DNA from: Candidatus Omnitrophota bacterium
Lineage (GTDB): Bacteria; Hinthialibacterota; Hinthialibacteria; Hinthialibacterales; Hinthialibacteraceae
Reading direction: 5' to 3'
DNA: 63,084 nucleotides
Assembly (NCBI GenBank): GCA_016934335.1
Contig: JAFGTC010000244.1
Coordinates: 1 to 63,084, forward strand
The position numbers were made by a program, and so were the translations under genes. The notes below the pieces were generated by a model that did not search any database, was not told the origin of the DNA, and saw only the letters and a program-made list of their open reading frames with translations. Shown one piece after another: positions 53,008 to 62,190 of this stretch (position 1 is its first letter; each line of letters begins with the position of its first letter).

Positions 53008-53862
53008 AGTGCTCCTCATTGGACAAAAACTCTCCCTTTGGGGATACGATATCCTTTTGCAAAATCAGACGCGTTGAACCCCCTTCCCCGAAAAGAAGGA
53101 GAGACGTTCAACCATTCCGTGCATCTTTACCGAGAAGGGGAGTTGAAATCCTCCCATCCCATTATTCAGTCTAATCCGCCCAAAAATCCATAATCAGGCT
53201 TAGACGCCAAAAGCGCCCAAAGAATCTGAACTTTCCTCTCGCCACGCGATGAGCGTTATGGGCCGTTAGACTGATCGTAAATATATATTAGCCTAAAGAA
53301 AAGTGTCAAGTTGCGCGCCCGTAGGAACTGGGTTTTACCCCATCATACCTATGATCGCAGCTTAGACTAATTCTCTACCAATTTTGCCCATTTCATAACC
53401 CCTGCAGAGATGTTTTCCTTCAAATTCTTTTTCAAATCAAGATAAATAGAACTTATAATTCTAATAATGAACGGTAATTCACTCCCACAAAATGCAATAT
53501 TTGTTTTTTCTACCATCAAACAGAATGCAAATAATCAATGTATCTTTATGTGTAATTATCTCCCTTTCATGTATATATAAATCAATGAGTTATTTATCAT
53601 GAAAAAAAATTTTTCTTCTTGACAGAATCCCATCCCTCTCGTAACCTGGAGTCTATAGGCGTCAGTGAGAGAATAATAGCATTCCGGATGAAAAAAACTC
53701 ATACACGGGTGATATCCTTCAAAAAGCCGGAATAAAGATTACTCTATATCTTTAATGCATATTGAATCTATCGAAATGTAATGATAGCCAGAATACGCGC
53801 GGAAGAAAATTTTGCCTGCTCTAAAATTATTCCAAACGCGCATTGAGAGAAAAGAGAATCCC
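53008..53862. other. Long non-coding region with AT-rich tract upstream of pyrG
   Basis: About 850 bases without a convincing gene between two divergently read genes. Bases about 53390-53620 are much richer in A and T than the rest of the window. A minus frame at 53739-53927 overlaps pyrG and has poor text. A promoter is suggested at 53619-53647. Nothing resembling a transposase remnant or RNA gene was recognised. Confidence 0.5.
53619..53647 (+). promoter_or_regulatory. Candidate promoter of pyrG
   Basis: A perfect TTGACA (53619-53624), 17 bases, then TAACCT (53642-53647, weak). An A/T-rich stretch just upstream could act as an UP element. The leader would be about 210 bases. Confidence 0.4.
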
Positions 53863-55491
53863 TTGAGTCGAACCACACGATTTATCTTTGTTACGGGCGG
53901 CGTTTGCTCATCGCTGGGCAAGGGCATTGCGTGCGCTTCGATCGGCTGCCTGCTGGAAGCGCGCGGCTATTCGGTCATTCTGCAAAAATACGATCCCTAT
54001 ATCAATGTCGATCCCGGCACGATGAGCCCCTACCAGCATGGCGAAGTCTATGTCACCGACGACGGCGCCGAGACGGATCTCGATCTGGGCTACTATGAAC
54101 GCTTCACTTCGGCGGCCATTACGCATAAATGCAGCGTCTCCACCGGACAAATATACGAAGCCGTCATCAAACGCGAACGGCGCGGCGGCTATTTGGGAAA
54201 AACCGTCCAATTGATTCCCCACATCACCGATGAAATCAAACGCCGCGTCATGGAAGTCGAAAAAGAAATCAACGCCGACTTCCAGATCTGCGAAATCGGC
54301 GGAACCGTAGGCGACATCGAAGGATACCCCTTCCTGGAAGCGATCCGCCAAATCGGCTGGGAATTAGGCCGGGAGCGAGTGCTGTTCATCCACTTGACTC
54401 TCATTCCCGTCATTTCCGTGGCGGGCGAAGTGAAAACCAAACCTACCCAGCACAGCGTCAATAAACTTCGCGAAATCGGCATTCAGCCCTCCATTCTCCT
54501 CTGCCGCACGGCTTATCCACTTACAAAAGAAATGAAGGAGAAGATCGCCCTTTTCTGCAACATTCCCGCCGAAGCCGTCGTCAGCGCCCGCGACATCCAA
54601 ACCACCATCTACGAAATCCCTCTCGCCTACCGCGACGAAGGGCTGGACGATCTGGTCGTACAACATTTCGGAATCAAAAACGGCGATCCCGATATGCGCG
54701 ATTGGAAAAAAATCGTATCAACCATCAAAAATCCCCGTAAAGGACCGGTCAAAATCGCCGTCGTCGGCAAGTATATTCGCCTGCAGGACGCCTACCGATC
54801 CGTCTACGACGCCTTGATTCATGGGGGATTGGCCAATAACGCGGGCGTCGATATTCAACCCATTCACGCTGAAGAAGTCGAAAAGAAAGGCGCCCAAACG
54901 CTGCTGAAGGACATGGACGGGATTTTGGTGCCCTGGGGATTTGGAAAACGCGGCGTTGAAGGCAAAATTCAAGCCATTCAATTCGCCCGCAATCACAAAA
55001 TTCCGTTCTTTGGCATCTGCCTCGGCATGCAATGCAGCGTCGTCGAATTCGCCCGGCATCACCTGAATATGGCCGGCGCATCCAGCACCGAATTCGATTC
55101 GGACACCGAGTTCCCAGTCATAAGCCTGTTGGACGAACAGCGCAAAATTGTCGATAAGGGCGGCACCATGCGTCTCGGCGCCTATCCCTGCCGCTTAAAA
55201 AAAGGAACCATCGCCCGCAAAGCCTACGGCGACGACGACATCAGCGAACGCCACCGCCATCGCTGGGAATTCAATAATGAGTATAGGGAACAATTCGAAC
55301 AAGAGGGCTTCGTCGTCAGCGGATCCTCGCCGGATGGAAAATTAGTTGAAATTATTGAACTTAAAGATCACCCCTGGTTTGTCGGCTGCCAATTTCATCC
55401 TGAACTGAAATCCCGGCCGCGCCATCCGCACCCCCTCTTTCGCTCTTTCATTCGAGCCAGCCTGGAGTACCATAAATCCAAGCAGGAATAA
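53863..55491 (+). CDS. pyrG: CTP synthase
   Basis: Makes CTP from UTP with glutamine as nitrogen donor. The synthase domain (1-265) starts [22 protein letters not shown] and contains [21 protein letters not shown] and [18 protein letters not shown]. The glutamine amidotransferase domain (about 290-535) has the nucleophile Cys in [17 protein letters not shown] and the His-Glu pair in FHPELKSRP. Length is 542 aa from a TTG at 53863, which places the conserved start correctly. The frame also opens at a TTG at 53812, which has GGAAG upstream and would add 17 residues; no ATG is available. The start is therefore uncertain. Confidence 0.95.
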   Translation: MSRTTRFIFVTGGVCSSLGKGIACASIGCLLEARGYSVILQKYDPYINVDPGTMSPYQHGEVYVTDDGAETDLDLGYYERFTSAAITHKCSVSTGQIYEAVIKRERRGGYLGKTVQLIPHITDEIKRRVMEVEKEINADFQICEIGGTVGDIEGYPFLEAIRQIGWELGRERVLFIHLTLIPVISVAGEVKTKPTQHSVNKLREIGIQPSILLCRTAYPLTKEMKEKIALFCNIPAEAVVSARDIQTTIYEIPLAYRDEGLDDLVVQHFGIKNGDPDMRDWKKIVSTIKNPRKGPVKIAVVGKYIRLQDAYRSVYDALIHGGLANNAGVDIQPIHAEEVEKKGAQTLLKDMDGILVPWGFGKRGVEGKIQAIQFARNHKIPFFGICLGMQCSVVEFARHHLNMAGASSTEFDSDTEFPVISLLDEQRKIVDKGGTMRLGAYPCRLKKGTIARKAYGDDDISERHRHRWEFNNEYREQFEQEGFVVSGSSPDGKLVEIIELKDHPWFVGCQFHPELKSRPRHPHPLFRSFIRASLEYHKSKQE

Positions 55492-55517
55492 ATCCTTCGC
55501 TTTACTTTCAGGTTGGC

Positions 55518-56201
55518 ATGAATCGAATCCGTATATTCACCAATTTCAGACTTTCTTTTTTCGATAAAACCGCTCGTGGGAAGTCGGCGGCCGGTAAATT
55601 GAATTTCGGATTCTTTTCTCTTATCTTTTGGGCTTGGATCGCCTTGGTTACGATCTGGATCGAATCCATCCCTCCACAAAATTTGATCAGCAATAATCCC
55701 ACCCAAAAGTACTCGCAGATCAAATTTCGAAACATGGAATTTCGACAGTCGAATGCGGAAGATCTTGCCGTAACGCTGGACGCCCCCAACACGCTCTACG
55801 ACAGCGAAAACAAAGAGATGCTCATCGATCGCCCCGTCATGCAATGGACGAATCCCGCCAGCGGCAAAATCGTATCCGCCTCCAGCCAGGAAGGCATCTT
55901 TCATGCGGAGACCGCCGAATCGGCTCTGCCCGCGGCCTTTCACTATATTATTCTAAACGGATCGGCCGCCGTGCAAGGCGTTAACAGCCGGGTTGACTCG
56001 AATGTCATGATATTTGACAATGAAAAACGCTTATTCTTGTTTCCTGGCCCCTTTACATTTCACAAAGGAAATTTAAAACTCGAGTACAAAGAAATGTATT
56101 ACGATCCAATTCAGGACAAGCCATCGCCGTTTGACGACTCCATGAAAAACGATCCTGAATTGCAAAAAATACTTGGATCCATAGGAACGAAAAAATCATG
56201 A
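55518..56201 (+). CDS. lptC: LptC-like LPS export protein
   Basis: Bitopic inner-membrane protein, 227 aa, passing LPS from LptBFG to LptA. One membrane helix (about 29-48, FGFFSLIFWAWIALVTIWI) is followed by a periplasmic beta-jellyroll (FRNMEFRQSNAEDLAVTLDAPNTLYDS, KLEYKEMYYDP) of LptC/DUF1239 type. Sequence identity to known LptC is low, but position and overlap with the LptA-like gene (ATGA) support the call. A basic N-terminus of about 28 residues precedes the helix. The ATG has AGG about six bases upstream. pyrG ends 26 bases before. Confidence 0.7.
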   Translation: MNRIRIFTNFRLSFFDKTARGKSAAGKLNFGFFSLIFWAWIALVTIWIESIPPQNLISNNPTQKYSQIKFRNMEFRQSNAEDLAVTLDAPNTLYDSENKEMLIDRPVMQWTNPASGKIVSASSQEGIFHAETAESALPAAFHYIILNGSAAVQGVNSRVDSNVMIFDNEKRLFLFPGPFTFHKGNLKLEYKEMYYDPIQDKPSPFDDSMKNDPELQKILGSIGTKKS

Positions 56202-56800
56202 AAAAAGCCATACATGCCTTGAGCGCATCCATCTTTTGGACGGCATCTTTGATAATCGTATTCGCCTCCCTTGGACACGCCCAGACTTTAACAGTGGGCA
56301 GCAACCAGTTGATCTTGCAGGAAGGATCGCAAATCACGGCCACCGACCTGACATCCGACAACAGCACCTTGATTATCACTCCCCCCGAGGGCGCCGACGT
56401 CGCCAGCGTTAAAATGCAGAACGCCACGCAAACGATCTTCTTTTACGGCCGGAAAATATCCGTCCAGCAAAAAACCACCGATTTTCAATTGGAAGGAAAC
56501 GGGCGGATCGAGTGGGATGATAATGTATTAATCGGCCCCAAAGAAATCATTTTCGATTCGGCGTCGGATACGTTAAAACTATATGGAACCAAGAAAAATC
56601 CGGCTTCCATCCATTACACTGACTTTGCATTCGACGGTAAAGCCGAATGGTTTTTCATTCTCGGCAAACGCATCGATGGAAACTGGACGCCGGCCAACTT
56701 GAAATCCGGACCGATCATTCAAGGAACCATTGGGCCTTCCGCGCCAAAAGCAGCAGCGAAATCGGCCCCCGGACCGAAAATCACCGCTCCCAAAAACTAG
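56198..56800 (+). CDS. lptA: LptA/OstA-like periplasmic LPS-transport protein
   Basis: Periplasmic protein of 200 aa with a cleavable signal (ends LGHAQ, residue 29). It has a repeated beta-strand pattern: GSNQLILQEGSQITATDL, IFFYGRKISVQQKTTDFQLEGNGRIEWDDNVLIGP, then FDSASDTLKLYG. The phrase with GNGRIEWDDN matches the OstA/LptA repeat. The tail is Pro/Ala/Lys-rich, probably disordered. Start overlaps lptC by four bases. LptA normally bridges LptC and LptD; lptD is at 2.2-4.5 kb of this window. lptB, which often follows, is absent here: efp comes next. Confidence 0.7.
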   Translation: MKKAIHALSASIFWTASLIIVFASLGHAQTLTVGSNQLILQEGSQITATDLTSDNSTLIITPPEGADVASVKMQNATQTIFFYGRKISVQQKTTDFQLEGNGRIEWDDNVLIGPKEIIFDSASDTLKLYGTKKNPASIHYTDFAFDGKAEWFFILGKRIDGNWTPANLKSGPIIQGTIGPSAPKAAAKSAPGPKITAPKN

Positions 56801-56949
56801 CGATCTTCAAACCATGGTTCGATAGAAGCCTCATCGCCATCTTCCCTGCGAGAGACATCGTCGGGGGGTTGCCTCAAACAGCGAATTCTCTTAGACTTCG
56901 CCGTTGCGTAAAAATAAAAACCTTTTTCTAAATAACGGAGAAAAATTCC

Positions 56950-57513
56950 ATGGGCATTACAATAAAACCTACAGATGTCAGGTCGGGGACGAAACTCGAA
57001 TTTGACGGCGAAGTTTGGGAATGCACCAAATATGAACATGTTTCGCCCGGCAAAGGCCAGGCGTTCATTCGCATCAAAGTCAAGCATCTGAAAAGCGGCC
57101 GCGTTCTCGAAAAAACCATCAAATCGAACGACAGCGTCGAAAAAGCCATTCTGGATCCCCAAAAAGTTCAATACCTGTACCGCGACGAGCAACTCCATTT
57201 CATGAACAATGAAACCTACGAGCAGTTTTCATTGGAGCCGGAAGCCTTGTTGGGAAAAGACCAATGGCTGAAAGAAAACACCGACATCACCCTCCTTTTT
57301 CACAACAACGAACCGGTTGACGTCGACATCCCCATTACCATGGAATTGGAAGTCACCCAAACCGAACCGGGCATTAAAGGCGACACTGTTTCGGGAGCGA
57401 CCAAACCGGCCACCGTGGAGACCGGCGGCGTGGTTCAAGTGCCGTTGTTCGTAAACGAAGGCGACGTCATCAAGATCGATACTCGAGACGGGAGTTACCT
57501 GGGCCGCGTATAA
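56950..57513 (+). CDS. efp: Elongation factor P
   Basis: Relieves ribosome stalling at polyproline. Three-domain protein of 187 aa. The modification loop reads SPGKGQAF with Lys35 at the tip; a lysine there is the usual type acted on by EpmA/B or similar enzymes, none of which is in the window. The middle and C-terminal OB-folds (YEQFSLEPEALLGKDQWL, VPLFVNEGDVIKIDTRDGSYLGRV) are complete. GGAG at 56937-56940 lies nine bases before the ATG. A strong terminator follows at 57569-57601. The 149-base gap to lptA suggests its own promoter. The neighbouring polyproline-rich proteins (16.1, 45.9 kb) are plausible clients. Confidence 0.97.
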   Translation: MGITIKPTDVRSGTKLEFDGEVWECTKYEHVSPGKGQAFIRIKVKHLKSGRVLEKTIKSNDSVEKAILDPQKVQYLYRDEQLHFMNNETYEQFSLEPEALLGKDQWLKENTDITLLFHNNEPVDVDIPITMELEVTQTEPGIKGDTVSGATKPATVETGGVVQVPLFVNEGDVIKIDTRDGSYLGRV

Positions 57514-57568
57514 ACGAAGCCCAAAATCGTAAAATCAAAGCCAAATCACGTTCATATACTATTAGATG

Positions 57569-57601
57569 CTTTCCCCCCGATTCAGGGGGGGAAGTTATTT
57601 T
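57569..57601 (+). terminator. efp terminator
   Basis: A 10-base-pair stem with one G-T pair (57569-57578 with 57585-57594) and a 6-base loop, then TTATTTT. The T-tract overlaps the stop codon of the convergent glycosyltransferase at 57595-57597. Confidence 0.75.
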
Positions 57602-59679
57602 AAACGCTTTTTCCAGGGAGTTTCCGGATTCAGAAGTTTGTACAACCGCAGGCTTTCAGGAGTATTTCCCGAAGAGAATACCAGCTCGTAATAATTTTTA
57701 TCATCCAAATAGTCTAAATGGCCCAGGCGCACGGTGATGGGGTGGCTTTTTTCATCGGGAATGAAGAGATACCAGCCCACGCCCCGTTTCAAGAGTTCTT
57801 GATGAACTTCCGGATAGGGAGCGCCGTACAACGGCGTCAAGCCGCAGTCGTCCAGATGAATGATGCGGATATCGTCGCGGTACACGTGATAACGATTGTC
57901 ATGCGTCAAGATCAACGAGTCGGGTTCAAGCCGTCGATTGATATAACGCCAGGCCGGGGCCTCGCTGCGGAACACGATGCGGTAAAATTCCTCCGGCGAA
58001 AGACCGGGATGAGCGAAAAGAGGCAAAGTCGGGCGCGGCATTTTGGGCCCCATGATGACGGTCGATAACCCGGGAGCCAGACCGGCGATCAGCAGCAGCA
58101 CGCAGTACGAAGCCATGATTTTGGGACATGCGACTTGATGAAGAAATCGGCCGACAAACAAACCCAAAATGGGGAAGACAGCCAAGGTATGATAAAAATA
58201 CAATCCTGAAACAATGTATTGATAAATAAAATAGAGAGCGAACAGAACGGCGGCCATTCCGAAAAACGGCTGCCGGCGCTTCCAACCCAACAGAAGACCG
58301 GGCAGCATGATTCCCGTCAGCAAAGGAGAAAAACGCCAGTCCGCTTGGAAAAAACGCAAACTGTTCACGATTCTCTGCCAGAGGGATTCGCCGAAATGCG
58401 CCGCGCCGATTCCATGCGCCGTCCACTCCTGATTGCAGGACGCCAGCACATCCAGATTGATGTTGACGCCGCCGAAGATTTTCGGGAAAAAGGCGTACAC
58501 CGGATTTCCGGTGACCAGATAGTTTCGGATATACCAGGTTAATCCCAAGCCAAACCAGAAAAACAGCCAGCCGGCAATTTTCACCGCATCGGATTTATTC
58601 CATTTCACCGTGAAAGCGTAAGACCAGGCAATCGCCAGAACCAGCACCGGCCACACGATCCAACCCAAATAATTGATATGAGGAAAAATCGCCGACACCG
58701 CCATCAGAGGCAGGACGCGCCGAATCGAAGGCTGCGAGAGAAACGCCTCCAAAAACAGAAGGAACAAAGCCGTGTAAAACATCACAAGCGCATAATCGGA
58801 CGCCAAAATAAAATAGGTGGAAACCAACGAGATGCTGCAAAAAGCAAGGACGGCGTAGATCGCGCTTAATCGATTTTTCAGCAGCCTCAATCCCAGGCAA
58901 TACAGAATCAACATCGATCCCAGGCCCGCCAAGGGAGGCAAAAGTTGACCGTACAAATCGGACCAATAACCGAACATCATGGCCGTGGCCGCCTGATGCA
59001 GGGGATACAAATGCGGATAATTGGCGCCCAATCCCAAGCCGACCTGCAGACAATGCAGAATGGGGAAGCCGCCCTGCTGGTAAATCATCTTCCCATAGTG
59101 GATATACAGGATCAGCGCATCCCAATACTGTACGGGGAACAGCAGAGCGTGATAAAAGAAGAGCGCCGCCATCAAAGCGAGAATGCTCCAGGCGCTCCAA
59201 AAAAGAATCCTCTGCAGCCGATCTGAAACCGGATCCGCCGCCGCCGGTTCCTCCGGCGGCGCCCATCCCCAGCGTTTTTTGCACACATAAAGAATTAAAG
59301 CCAAAGCGATCAAACTTAGCAAAACCGTCCAGCGGTTCAGCAGAAAAGGAATCGCCCATAATTCCAGGATGAAATTCGCCAGACCGATCCCCATAAAAAC
59401 GCCGGCGGCCCACTCGATCCAAGCCGGCAGCCGCATGCACAACCGCAGAAAGAGAACGCCTGCAGCGCCGTGCAGCGCCAGCGATGTAATTTCAGCCGAT
59501 AAATCCCAAAAGAACGAATCCGGCAGGCGGAATTGGATGGAAAAAATCGCCTTGAAAAAAGCCGGATAAACAATCGTCAACAAGGGGAGGTTCATCGGCT
59601 GGATAAAAAAAATCAGCACGCTGATCCCCAGCCATCCCAGAATGACCAGTGGAACGAAGGTGTTTTTATCGAATGACAA
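57595..59679 (-). CDS. Polytopic membrane glycosyltransferase (GT39/GT-C like)
   Basis: Membrane protein of 694 aa with about 13 hydrophobic helices. The periplasmic loop with QYWDALILYIHYGKMIYQQ carries an Asp of the kind that is catalytic in GT-C enzymes; later text is LGANYPHLYPLHQAATAMM. The C-terminal about 110 residues are soluble (EFYRIVFRSEAPAWRYINRR, ILTHDNRYHVYRDDIRIIHL) and resemble the conserved tail of large unnamed glycosyltransferases of glycan assembly. The start is TTG at 59679, one base after the purC stop; the next ATG is about 28 codons in. Probably cotranscribed with purC. Substrates unknown. Confidence 0.7.
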   Translation of the reverse strand: MSFDKNTFVPLVILGWLGISVLIFFIQPMNLPLLTIVYPAFFKAIFSIQFRLPDSFFWDLSAEITSLALHGAAGVLFLRLCMRLPAWIEWAAGVFMGIGLANFILELWAIPFLLNRWTVLLSLIALALILYVCKKRWGWAPPEEPAAADPVSDRLQRILFWSAWSILALMAALFFYHALLFPVQYWDALILYIHYGKMIYQQGGFPILHCLQVGLGLGANYPHLYPLHQAATAMMFGYWSDLYGQLLPPLAGLGSMLILYCLGLRLLKNRLSAIYAVLAFCSISLVSTYFILASDYALVMFYTALFLLFLEAFLSQPSIRRVLPLMAVSAIFPHINYLGWIVWPVLVLAIAWSYAFTVKWNKSDAVKIAGWLFFWFGLGLTWYIRNYLVTGNPVYAFFPKIFGGVNINLDVLASCNQEWTAHGIGAAHFGESLWQRIVNSLRFFQADWRFSPLLTGIMLPGLLLGWKRRQPFFGMAAVLFALYFIYQYIVSGLYFYHTLAVFPILGLFVGRFLHQVACPKIMASYCVLLLIAGLAPGLSTVIMGPKMPRPTLPLFAHPGLSPEEFYRIVFRSEAPAWRYINRRLEPDSLILTHDNRYHVYRDDIRIIHLDDCGLTPLYGAPYPEVHQELLKRGVGWYLFIPDEKSHPITVRLGHLDYLDDKNYYELVFSSGNTPESLRLYKLLNPETPWKKRLK

Positions 59680-59680
59680 T

Positions 59681-60577
59681 TTAATCGGAATTCCACTCCT
59701 TCCCGGTCAGCATGCGATAGGCGTCGATATAACGGCGGCGCGTGTTCTCGACGATGTCATCCGGCAGATCGGGCGGCGGCGGATTGCGATCCCACTGGAT
59801 GTTGATCAGGAAATCGCGGACAAACTGCTTATCGAAAGCTTCCTGGGCTTTACCGGGCTGGTAGTCGGCCTCCAGCCAGAAGCGCGAAGAATCAGGAGTC
59901 AGGATTTCATCGATGAGGATGATCTCATCGCCTTCCCTGCCGAATTCGAACTTCGTGTCGGCCAGAATCACGCCGCGCTGTTTGGCGTAATCCGAAGCCG
60001 CCTTGAATATTTCCAAACTGCGTTCGCGCAATTCCTCAGCCTCCCAGCCTCCGATTTTCACTACCGCCTCGTCAAACGAGATGTTTTCATCGTGGCCTTC
60101 CTTGTTCTTGGAGGCCGGCGTGAAGATCGGTTTGGGCAAAGGATCGGAAAGCCGCAGGTTTTCGGGCAGGAGAATGCCGCAAATGGTCCGGTTTTCCTGA
60201 TATTCCGCCCAAGCTGAACCGGCGATATAACCGCGCACGACGCATTCGACCGGCAGCGGTTCGACCTTCTTCACCAGCATGGATCGCTTGGCGAGAATCT
60301 CAGGATAGTTGCAGAATGGTTCGGGAAAATCCTCGACCTCGGTGGAAATCACATGATGGGGCTTCGCGGGCGCAAGCGTTTCGAACCAAAAGAGCGACAT
60401 CTGGGTTAAGATGGCGCCTTTATCGGGAACGCCCTGGGGCAGGATGCAGTCAAACGCGCTGATGCGATCGGTCGCGACCAACAGAAACTTGTCGCCCAAA
60501 TCGAAAATATCCCGCACTTTCCCCTTTGCGGCGGGCGCCGCGCCGGGAATTTGAATGGAAGTAATGGCCTGTTTCAT
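59681..60577 (-). CDS. purC: Phosphoribosylaminoimidazole-succinocarboxamide synthase
   Basis: SAICAR synthase of de novo purine synthesis, 298 aa, the longer form similar to yeast Ade1. Text: GKVRDIFDLGDKFLLVATDRISAFDCILPQGVPDKGAILT for the nucleotide-binding part, VVRGYIAGSAW with the conserved Arg-Gly-Tyr, then ILADTKFEFGREGDEIILIDEILTPDSSRFW. GAGG lies about five bases before the ATG. It has its own promoter at 60708-60735. Downstream, a membrane glycosyltransferase starts right at its stop. Confidence 0.96.
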   Translation of the reverse strand: MKQAITSIQIPGAAPAAKGKVRDIFDLGDKFLLVATDRISAFDCILPQGVPDKGAILTQMSLFWFETLAPAKPHHVISTEVEDFPEPFCNYPEILAKRSMLVKKVEPLPVECVVRGYIAGSAWAEYQENRTICGILLPENLRLSDPLPKPIFTPASKNKEGHDENISFDEAVVKIGGWEAEELRERSLEIFKAASDYAKQRGVILADTKFEFGREGDEIILIDEILTPDSSRFWLEADYQPGKAQEAFDKQFVRDFLINIQWDRNPPPPDLPDDIVENTRRRYIDAYRMLTGKEWNSD

Positions 60578-60707
60578 GCTATCCTCAGTTATACCCTGGA
60601 AATGAATTTTCCTAATTTTTTATTCGCTAGACGCGGCGCCGGTTTGATGATGCGCCTCTTCACAAAACATGTTGTCTTCCGCCGCCCTGATGCGAGAATA
60701 AAAGAGT

Positions 60708-60735
60708 TTCATATCACAATATGCGCTCTCGTCAA
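60708..60735 (-). promoter_or_regulatory. Promoter of purC
   Basis: On the minus strand: TTGACG (60735-60730), 16 bases, TATGAA (60713-60708) preceded by TGA, an extended -10. The leader would be about 125 bases. No PurR-like operator was recognised. Confidence 0.5.
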
Positions 60736-60757
60736 AGAGGGCCGGCCCCCAAATCCC

Positions 60758-61801
60758 TTATTTCTCTTCCCGCAAAACGACCGGCTCGGCGGGCATTGAA
60801 TCCGGGTGTTCGCCCCGAAGCAGCTCCGCCGCGATCTCGGGCGGCATGGGATTGATGAAAAATCCCGTTCCCCACTCAAAACCGGCTACGCGGGTTAATT
60901 TCGGCGTAATTTCCAGATGCCAGTGATAACGGCATGGAGCGTCCGATTCATGGCACGGGGAGGTGTGCAGCATAAAATTATAGGGCGGATCGTTGAGAAT
61001 ATTTTTCATGCGGCTCAACACATCGCGCAGAATGACTGCCAATTTGACTCGGCGCTCGCCGTCCAAGTCTTCAAAATGCGTTTCATGCCGCTTGGGCAGA
61101 ATCCAGGTTTCGTAAGGGAAGCGGGCCGCGAACGGCGCCATGGCGATAAAATCGGAATTTTCCAATACGATGCGGCGTCCTTCGTCGATTTCATGCTGGA
61201 TCATTTCACAATAGACGCATTGCCGGTGTTTGGCGTAATAGGCCTCTGCGCCCATCATCTCTTCATGAACCCGCTTGGGAACAATCGGAAGAGCAATAAT
61301 CTGCGAATGCGGATGCTCCAACGAGGCGCCCGCTTCGAATCCATGATTCTTAAAGATCAAGACATACTGAAACCGGGGATCCCGCCGCAACGCCAGAATG
61401 CGCTCTCGGTAAGCATGAATGAGAGACAAAGCCTGTTCGTCGTCGAAATCCGCGATCGACTCATCATGGCGGGGCGTTTCGACGACAACCTCATGCGCGC
61501 CGACGCCGTCCATGATTTCATAAAAGCCGCCGGTTTGATGGGCCAAGACGCCGTCGCGCTCCAACGCGGGGAATTTGTTCATCACCACGCGCAGGCGCCA
61601 GCGCATCGACTCGTCAGAAGAAGCCGGCTCCCAATCGGTATAAATCGGTTCGGGCGTCTTCTCTTCATTGCCTGGACACAAGGGGCAGAATCCACCGGAT
61701 TTCTTTTCTCTGGCTGCAGGAAAAGTCAAAGGCCTTTTAGCTCGTTCGCTGGCGACGATGACCCAGCGGTTAATTATGGGATCTTTACGTAATTCCGACA
61801 T
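60758..61801 (-). CDS. galT: Galactose-1-phosphate uridylyltransferase
   Basis: HIT-superfamily enzyme of the Leloir pathway, exchanging UMP between UDP-glucose and galactose-1-phosphate. Length is 347 aa. Zinc-site cysteines in FCPLCPGN (Cys39, Cys42), GAHEVVVETPRH (His103), active-site HPHSQ (163-167) with the nucleophile His, and late YHWHLEITPKL. Start MSELRKDPIINRWVIVASERA is the standard N-terminus. AGGA lies five bases before the ATG. No galK, galE or galM is adjacent, so the role may be in nucleotide-sugar supply for surface glycans. The leader has a clear promoter and a terminator-like hairpin. Confidence 0.93.
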   Translation of the reverse strand: MSELRKDPIINRWVIVASERAKRPLTFPAAREKKSGGFCPLCPGNEEKTPEPIYTDWEPASSDESMRWRLRVVMNKFPALERDGVLAHQTGGFYEIMDGVGAHEVVVETPRHDESIADFDDEQALSLIHAYRERILALRRDPRFQYVLIFKNHGFEAGASLEHPHSQIIALPIVPKRVHEEMMGAEAYYAKHRQCVYCEMIQHEIDEGRRIVLENSDFIAMAPFAARFPYETWILPKRHETHFEDLDGERRVKLAVILRDVLSRMKNILNDPPYNFMLHTSPCHESDAPCRYHWHLEITPKLTRVAGFEWGTGFFINPMPPEIAAELLRGEHPDSMPAEPVVLREEK

Positions 61802-61842
61802 AAATTCCTACGTCAACCAAAATGGTTCGCATGAAAGCAAAA

Positions 61843-61878
61843 CAGGGAAACCGAGCCTGCCTTTTTCCGGTTTCCCTG
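61843..61878 (-). promoter_or_regulatory. Terminator-like hairpin in galT leader (possible attenuator)
   Basis: A perfect 11-base-pair stem (61843-61853 with 61868-61878) and a 14-base loop. On the minus strand it is followed by TTTTGCTTT. It lies between the galT promoter (61935-61907) and the galT start (61801), so it would end transcription before the gene unless overcome. Confidence 0.6.
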
Positions 61879-61906
61879 ATTCCACACTCTCGAAGCAGAC
61901 GATCCT

Positions 61907-61935
61907 ATTGTAAGAACCAAGGCCAAAGCGGTCAA
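61907..61935 (-). promoter_or_regulatory. Promoter of galT
   Basis: On the minus strand: TTGACC (61935-61930), exactly 17 bases, TACAAT (61912-61907). Both boxes match five of six. The start is expected near 61900, giving a leader of about 100 bases. Confidence 0.7.
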
Positions 61936-62147
61936 TCGAAATCCGCAAAATAGAGAAAGATTCTTTGAATGGATTTTTCTACAAAAGTTTGCTACGCAGC
62001 CTGAAAATGTGTTACTAGTACAAAAGCAAATTCAATCTCTTATCCTGAACAGATATGAGCAGGAAAGAACCATAGAAAGTGTAAATTCTGAGAAGGAATC
62101 CTATTTTCGCATATTTTTGTTATCTTAATTCATGGGTCGAGATCAAG

Positions 62148-62153
62148 TATAAT
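62148..62153 (+). promoter_or_regulatory. Candidate -10 box for uvrB
   Basis: A perfect TATAAT about 38 bases before the start. The -35 region (TTAATT at 17 bases spacing) is a poor match. Confidence 0.35.
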
Positions 62154-62190
62154 GATCGAAAACCAATATTGACTCATTTCTTCTTTAACC

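Larger units (their letters stand above)
61802..62190. other. Divergent region galT-uvrB, about 390 bases
   Basis: It holds the galT promoter and leader hairpin on the minus side and an A/T-rich stretch with the uvrB promoter on the plus side. No protein gene seen. No SOS-box-like palindrome was recognised before uvrB. Confidence 0.6.

Noticed and set aside
53739-53927. 62-codon minus frame before pyrG
   Set aside because: It overlaps the pyrG start and has no ribosome site or family text.
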